DNA from: an uncultured Roseburia sp.
GTDB lineage: Bacteria > Bacillota_A > Clostridia > Lachnospirales > Lachnospiraceae
NCBI GenBank assembly: GCA_900753715.1
Contig: CAAEAE010000090.1
Location: forward strand, 1 to 16,548
Reading direction: 5' to 3'
Length of the DNA stretch: 16,548 nucleotides
The notes below the pieces were generated by a model. The model was not told the origin of the DNA. It searched no databases and worked only from the letters and a program-made list of their open reading frames with translations. Positions 13,547 to 16,548 of this stretch are shown here, piece after piece; position 1 is the stretch's first letter, and every line of letters starts with the position of its first letter. The translations under genes and the position numbers were made by a program.

Positions 13547-14179
13547 TTACACCCGCTTCTTACAAATATCGTTTAAGCAGCAATTCTCGCAGTGCGGTTT
13601 CGTGCGCGCCGTGCAGACTTCACGCCCGTGGTCGACTAATCTGTGGCAGAACTGGTTGCTCTCCTCCGGTGGAATCAGTTTCCAAAGCTCCATTTCCACC
13701 TTCTTTGGCTCCTTGATACCGTCCACTAACCCCATCCGGTTGACCAGACGGATGCAGTGTGTGTCTGTCACGATTGCAGGTTTTCCAAACACATCCCCCA
13801 TCACGAGGTTCGCACTTTTCCTGCCGACACCCGGAAGCGAAAGCAGTGCATCAAAATTCTCCGGCACCTTTCCGCCGTATTCATCCCGCAGGATTTTCAT
13901 GCAGGCGCTGATATCTCTTGCCTTGCTGTTTCCAAGCCCGCAGGGGCGCACCAGCTTCTCAATCTCCTCGACCGGCGCCTCTGCGAGCGCGTTTACATCC
14001 GGAAATTTCGCATATAAATCCTGTACCACAACATTAACCCGCGCATCCGTACACTGTGCCGCAAGGCGCACGGAAACCAACAGTTTCCACGCCTCATCAT
14101 AGTCTAATGTGCAGTCTGAATCCGGGTATTCTGTTTTCAGACGGGCAATAATTTCTTTGGCCAGATTCTTTTTTGTCAT
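13547..14179 (-). CDS. nth: Endonuclease III, DNA glycosylase/AP lyase
   Basis: This 210-residue base-excision repair enzyme removes oxidised pyrimidines and nicks the abasic site. The helix-hairpin-helix LPGVGRKSA at 115-123 carries catalytic Lys121, and Asp139 in IVTDTH is the second catalytic residue. The C-terminal cysteines (189, 197, 200, 206) bind the [4Fe-4S] cluster; the first spacing is seven residues instead of the usual six, and an extra Cys201 stands beside Cys200. Length is normal for the family. The gene lies 4 bases after a DUF1275 gene and 4 bases before vanR, so it sits in the middle of a polycistronic run. It is a housekeeping gene with no evident functional link to the cell-wall genes. 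Confidence 0.95.
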   Translation of the reverse strand: MTKKNLAKEIIARLKTEYPDSDCTLDYDEAWKLLVSVRLAAQCTDARVNVVVQDLYAKFPDVNALAEAPVEEIEKLVRPCGLGNSKARDISACMKILRDEYGGKVPENFDALLSLPGVGRKSANLVMGDVFGKPAIVTDTHCIRLVNRMGLVDGIKEPKKVEMELWKLIPPEESNQFCHRLVDHGREVCTARTKPHCENCCLNDICKKRV

Positions 14180-14183
14180 CTTT

Positions 14184-14849
14184 CTACTCTTTCTTTTCCC
14201 AAAACATCATACTAAAGCTCACAAACAAAATCGCGCATGAAATCCAGATAGTGCGGACTCCAAAACGCATGGAAAGCACCCCACCGATTCCTGCTCCGAC
14301 TGCAAAAATAGTAATAATTCCAAAATAATAGAGCGCCTGTCTTAACTGCTCCGGCTTTCTTTCTCTCATATATACGGAAATTGCCGCCGTACCGCTTCTA
14401 AGATTTCCGATACACATCGTGCTTGCATAGGAATAACCGTCCACCTTGCGGAACGTCTGTACCTGCATCGCACATGCCAGTGAGACAAGAATGGTTGCAG
14501 CCATATTGAAATCATTCGGAATAAACCCTACCGCAAACAGAATAAAAATTTCTGTAAGGAGAATCCCCTGTCTCCAATGTAGTTTTTTTGCATATTTAAA
14601 ATGGCACTGTACCTGCTCCGCAAGCAGTACTCCGATTGCAAATGCAATCAGAGGCAGAAAATAACGCAGTCCCACAATCCATTCCCCGGACATAAAATGC
14701 TGGCTCATCAACACCACATTTCCCGTCTGGGCATTGGCAAATACCTGGTCTCTCGTATTATAGGTATACGCATCCTGAAAGCCGCCGGAAAGCGCTAAAA
14801 ACGCACTGTTGCAAAACGCCTCTGACATCTGTTTTCTATTTTCACTCAT
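14184..14849 (-). CDS. DUF1275 (YoaK-type) membrane protein
   Basis: This 221-residue integral membrane protein has about six hydrophobic segments. Family marks are the N-terminal LALSGGFQDAYTYNTRDQVFANAQTGN region (about 18-44) and the central ACAMQVQTFRKVDGYSYASTMCIGNLRSG stretch (about 124-152), including the TGN and GNLR motifs typical of DUF1275. The family is widespread; transport roles have been proposed, but I know of no firm substrate. The ATG at 14849 has GAGGAG about 9 bases upstream. It follows trkH by 26 bases and precedes nth by 4, consistent with one transcript. Confidence 0.85.
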   Translation of the reverse strand: MSENRKQMSEAFCNSAFLALSGGFQDAYTYNTRDQVFANAQTGNVVLMSQHFMSGEWIVGLRYFLPLIAFAIGVLLAEQVQCHFKYAKKLHWRQGILLTEIFILFAVGFIPNDFNMAATILVSLACAMQVQTFRKVDGYSYASTMCIGNLRSGTAAISVYMRERKPEQLRQALYYFGIITIFAVGAGIGGVLSMRFGVRTIWISCAILFVSFSMMFWEKKE

Positions 14850-14875
14850 ACAAATAACTCCTCTTTTGAATCCTC

Positions 14876-16330
14876 TTAACGGTTTCTCCAGGTACTTCTG
14901 GAAAATAAAATCAGAATTGGGAATATCTCAAGTCTTCCCGCTAACATATCAAGAATCAGTACCAGCTTGGAAAGCACACTAAGCCCGCCAAAATTACAGG
15001 TTGGACCTACTGCATCAAGTCCCGGGCCGATATTATTCAGGCATGAAATTACAGATGTAAACGACGTTGTCATGGAAAATCCATCGATTGCTACAACAAG
15101 AAAACTTACCAGCAGCAAAAATACATACGCAGCCAGGTAAGCATTCGTATTTTCAAGCACTTTTTCATCCACGACATGCCCGTTCATCCGCACGACCTGT
15201 ACCTTCTGCGGGTGGATAATCTGACGCACATTGCGGTGCAGGCTTTTAAGCACCAGGATTGCCCTTCCGCACTTAAATCCACCACCCGTGCTTCCGGCAC
15301 TTGCCCCGATAAGCATCAGTCCAAGCAATATCGCCTTGGAAAAGCTTGGCCATAAATCAAAATCCGTCGTTGCAAAGCCCGTCGTTGTGATGATACTTGC
15401 CACCTGAAATGCCGCATGGCGGATTGTCTCTTCTAACGTGCCATAAAATCCGCGCAGATTAAGGACAATGAGCACCGTGCTGCACAGGATAAGTCCCAGG
15501 TAGACCCTCAGTTCCTCATCCCATAACACCTGTAAAAACTGTTTGCTTAACAGCAGATAATAACAGGTAAAATTCACACCAAATAACAGCATAAAAACCG
15601 TACAGACATTCTGAATATAAGGGCTGTAGCCCGCTATACTGTCATTGCGGATGCCAAAACCTCCGGTTCCCGCCGTTCCAAGTGCCGTACATACCGCATC
15701 AAACACCGGCATATTGCCAATTAACAGGAATATAAAGTTCAAAATTGTAAGCACGATATAGAGCAGATACAAAATACGCGCTGTCTTTTTCATCTTCGGA
15801 ACCAGTTTTCCGACGCTTGGTCCCGGGCTTTCTGCTCTAAGCAGGTGCATTGTAAATCCCTTACTATTCTCGCTTCCAACCGATACTGCCAGCACGAATA
15901 CGAGCACCCCCATACCGCCTAACCAGTGGCTGAAGCTGCGCCAGTACAAAATACCTTTTGACAGACTTTCCACATCGGAAAGAATCGACGCTCCCGTTGT
16001 GGTAAAACCGGAAACCGATTCAAACAGCGCATCAATAAAGGACGGAATCTCTCCCGAAAAATAATAGGGCAGGCATCCAAGCAACCCCATGATAATCCAG
16101 CTCACGCCCACGCAGACGAGTCCTTCTCTCGCATGGAACCCACGTTTTGTCTTACGGCAAAGCACCAAAAGCAGTGCCGCTAACACCAGTGTAATTCCCA
16201 TAGCAATTAAAAACCCCTGCACTGCTGCAGGTTCCCGCTCAAAAATACTGATTAAAAGAGCCGGTATCATAAATGCCGCCTCTACTAACAGCATTTTCCC
16301 GATGAACCTGCCTATCATTCTATAATTCAT
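14876..16330 (-). CDS. trkH: Trk-type potassium uptake channel subunit TrkH
   Basis: This 484-residue membrane protein forms the ion pathway of the Trk potassium uptake system and works with the cytosolic gate TrkA, encoded directly upstream. It has four repeats of membrane-pore-membrane units. The selectivity loops are visible as GFTTTGAS (108-115), AGTGGFG (220-226), TTTGFATTDF (315-324) and LNNIGPGLDA (431-440). Basic residues dominate the predicted cytoplasmic loops (KMKKTAR, LKSLHRNVRQ). Length matches TrkH rather than the shorter KtrB. The ATG at 16330 has a TGAGGATGG site and lies 14 bases after the trkA stop, so the two are co-transcribed. Confidence 0.95.
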   Translation of the reverse strand: MNYRMIGRFIGKMLLVEAAFMIPALLISIFEREPAAVQGFLIAMGITLVLAALLLVLCRKTKRGFHAREGLVCVGVSWIIMGLLGCLPYYFSGEIPSFIDALFESVSGFTTTGASILSDVESLSKGILYWRSFSHWLGGMGVLVFVLAVSVGSENSKGFTMHLLRAESPGPSVGKLVPKMKKTARILYLLYIVLTILNFIFLLIGNMPVFDAVCTALGTAGTGGFGIRNDSIAGYSPYIQNVCTVFMLLFGVNFTCYYLLLSKQFLQVLWDEELRVYLGLILCSTVLIVLNLRGFYGTLEETIRHAAFQVASIITTTGFATTDFDLWPSFSKAILLGLMLIGASAGSTGGGFKCGRAILVLKSLHRNVRQIIHPQKVQVVRMNGHVVDEKVLENTNAYLAAYVFLLLVSFLVVAIDGFSMTTSFTSVISCLNNIGPGLDAVGPTCNFGGLSVLSKLVLILDMLAGRLEIFPILILFSRSTWRNR

Positions 16331-16344
16331 AACCCATCCTCAAC

Positions 16345-16548
16345 TTATTCAAAAATATCATTTAGCTGATAAATGACTTTTCCTTTAATTGTAACTACAA
16401 TAACCGTATCTCCCTTTGAGAAGAACGAATTACCGTTTGGAATCTCCTGCCCGGATTCTTTCGTGATACACACAACCAGAACATTTTTCTTAGTTTTTAA
16501 ATCACGCAGTGGTTCCCCACAGTGCAGCGTGTTCTCGTCAACACGGAA
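16345..16548 (-). CDS. trkA: TrkA potassium transport regulator, C-terminal end (partial)
   Basis: Only the last 67 codons lie in the window; the rest continues beyond position 16548. The translated end (FRVDENTLHCGEPLRDL ... GNSFFSKGDTVIVVTIKGK, then VIYQLNDIFE) fits the RCK_C domain of TrkA, which binds ligand and gates TrkH. The residues IPNGNSFFSKGDTVIV are a typical RCK_C strand pattern. The stop is a TAA at 16347-16345, 14 bases before the trkH ATG. TrkA identity is supported by this tail and by the neighbouring trkH. Confidence 0.85.
   Translation of the reverse strand, partial: FRVDENTLHCGEPLRDLKTKKNVLVVCITKESGQEIPNGNSFFSKGDTVIVVTIKGKVIYQLNDIFE

Noticed and set aside
13392..14102. 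Plus-strand reading frame of 236 codons opposite nth and vanR
   Set aside because: It is a mirror of two well-supported genes, with low-complexity Ser/Phe/Pro composition and no recognisable domain.

Overview
The window looks like chromosome of an anaerobic, low-to-mid G+C Bacillota bacterium, most likely a gut Lachnospiraceae. The reasons are strong AGGAGG-type ribosome binding sites, an HPr-like protein that keeps the regulatory Ser46, a DUF6465-like protein, and several family-restricted proteins that I recognise only from that family. Every gene I can support lies on the minus strand, so transcription runs from high to low coordinates.

Right part (16548 to 13547): the end of trkA, then trkH (potassium uptake), a DUF1275/YoaK-type membrane protein and nth (endonuclease III). 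They are tightly packed, with gaps of 14, 26 and 4 bases. Only 4 bases after nth, the same run continues into a VanR-type response regulator and a VanS-type sensor kinase (13542 to 11664). After a strong intrinsic terminator come three overlapping genes (11539 to 8238): a VanG-type D-Ala:D-Ser ligase, a membrane protein matching the N-terminal half of VanT, and a PLP racemase matching its C-terminal half. The racemase carries Asn at the position of the alanine racemase second-shell Tyr354, as in VanT serine racemases. Together they form a glycopeptide-resistance-type (VanG-like) cluster with VanT split into two genes and no VanXY, VanX or VanY in sight. The parts would let the cell sense a cell-wall signal, import or make D-serine, and build D-Ala-D-Ser ends. 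Nothing in this window would remove D-Ala-D-Ala. This is the most interesting part of the window.

Middle (8228 to 2414): a small conserved protein and an intracellular GH31 alpha-glucosidase share a promoter. Next is a proline-rich protein with an Arg/Cys/Trp-rich tail behind a sigma-K-like promoter. It is followed by an 839-residue membrane-anchored extracytoplasmic protein with propeller-like repeats and a degenerate C39-peptidase-like C-terminus.

Left part (2323 to 1): an HPr-like protein with His15 and Ser46 but without Arg17 is co-transcribed with an Ala/Lys/Pro-rich DUF6465-like protein from a good sigma-A promoter, ending at a strong terminator. Beyond this lies an IS256-family insertion sequence. 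Its transposase ribosome binding site sits inside a 13-bp hairpin, and at its far side a perfect-consensus promoter points out of the window.

No tRNA, rRNA, riboswitch or CRISPR array was recognised. No gene-free stretch exceeds 300 bases.
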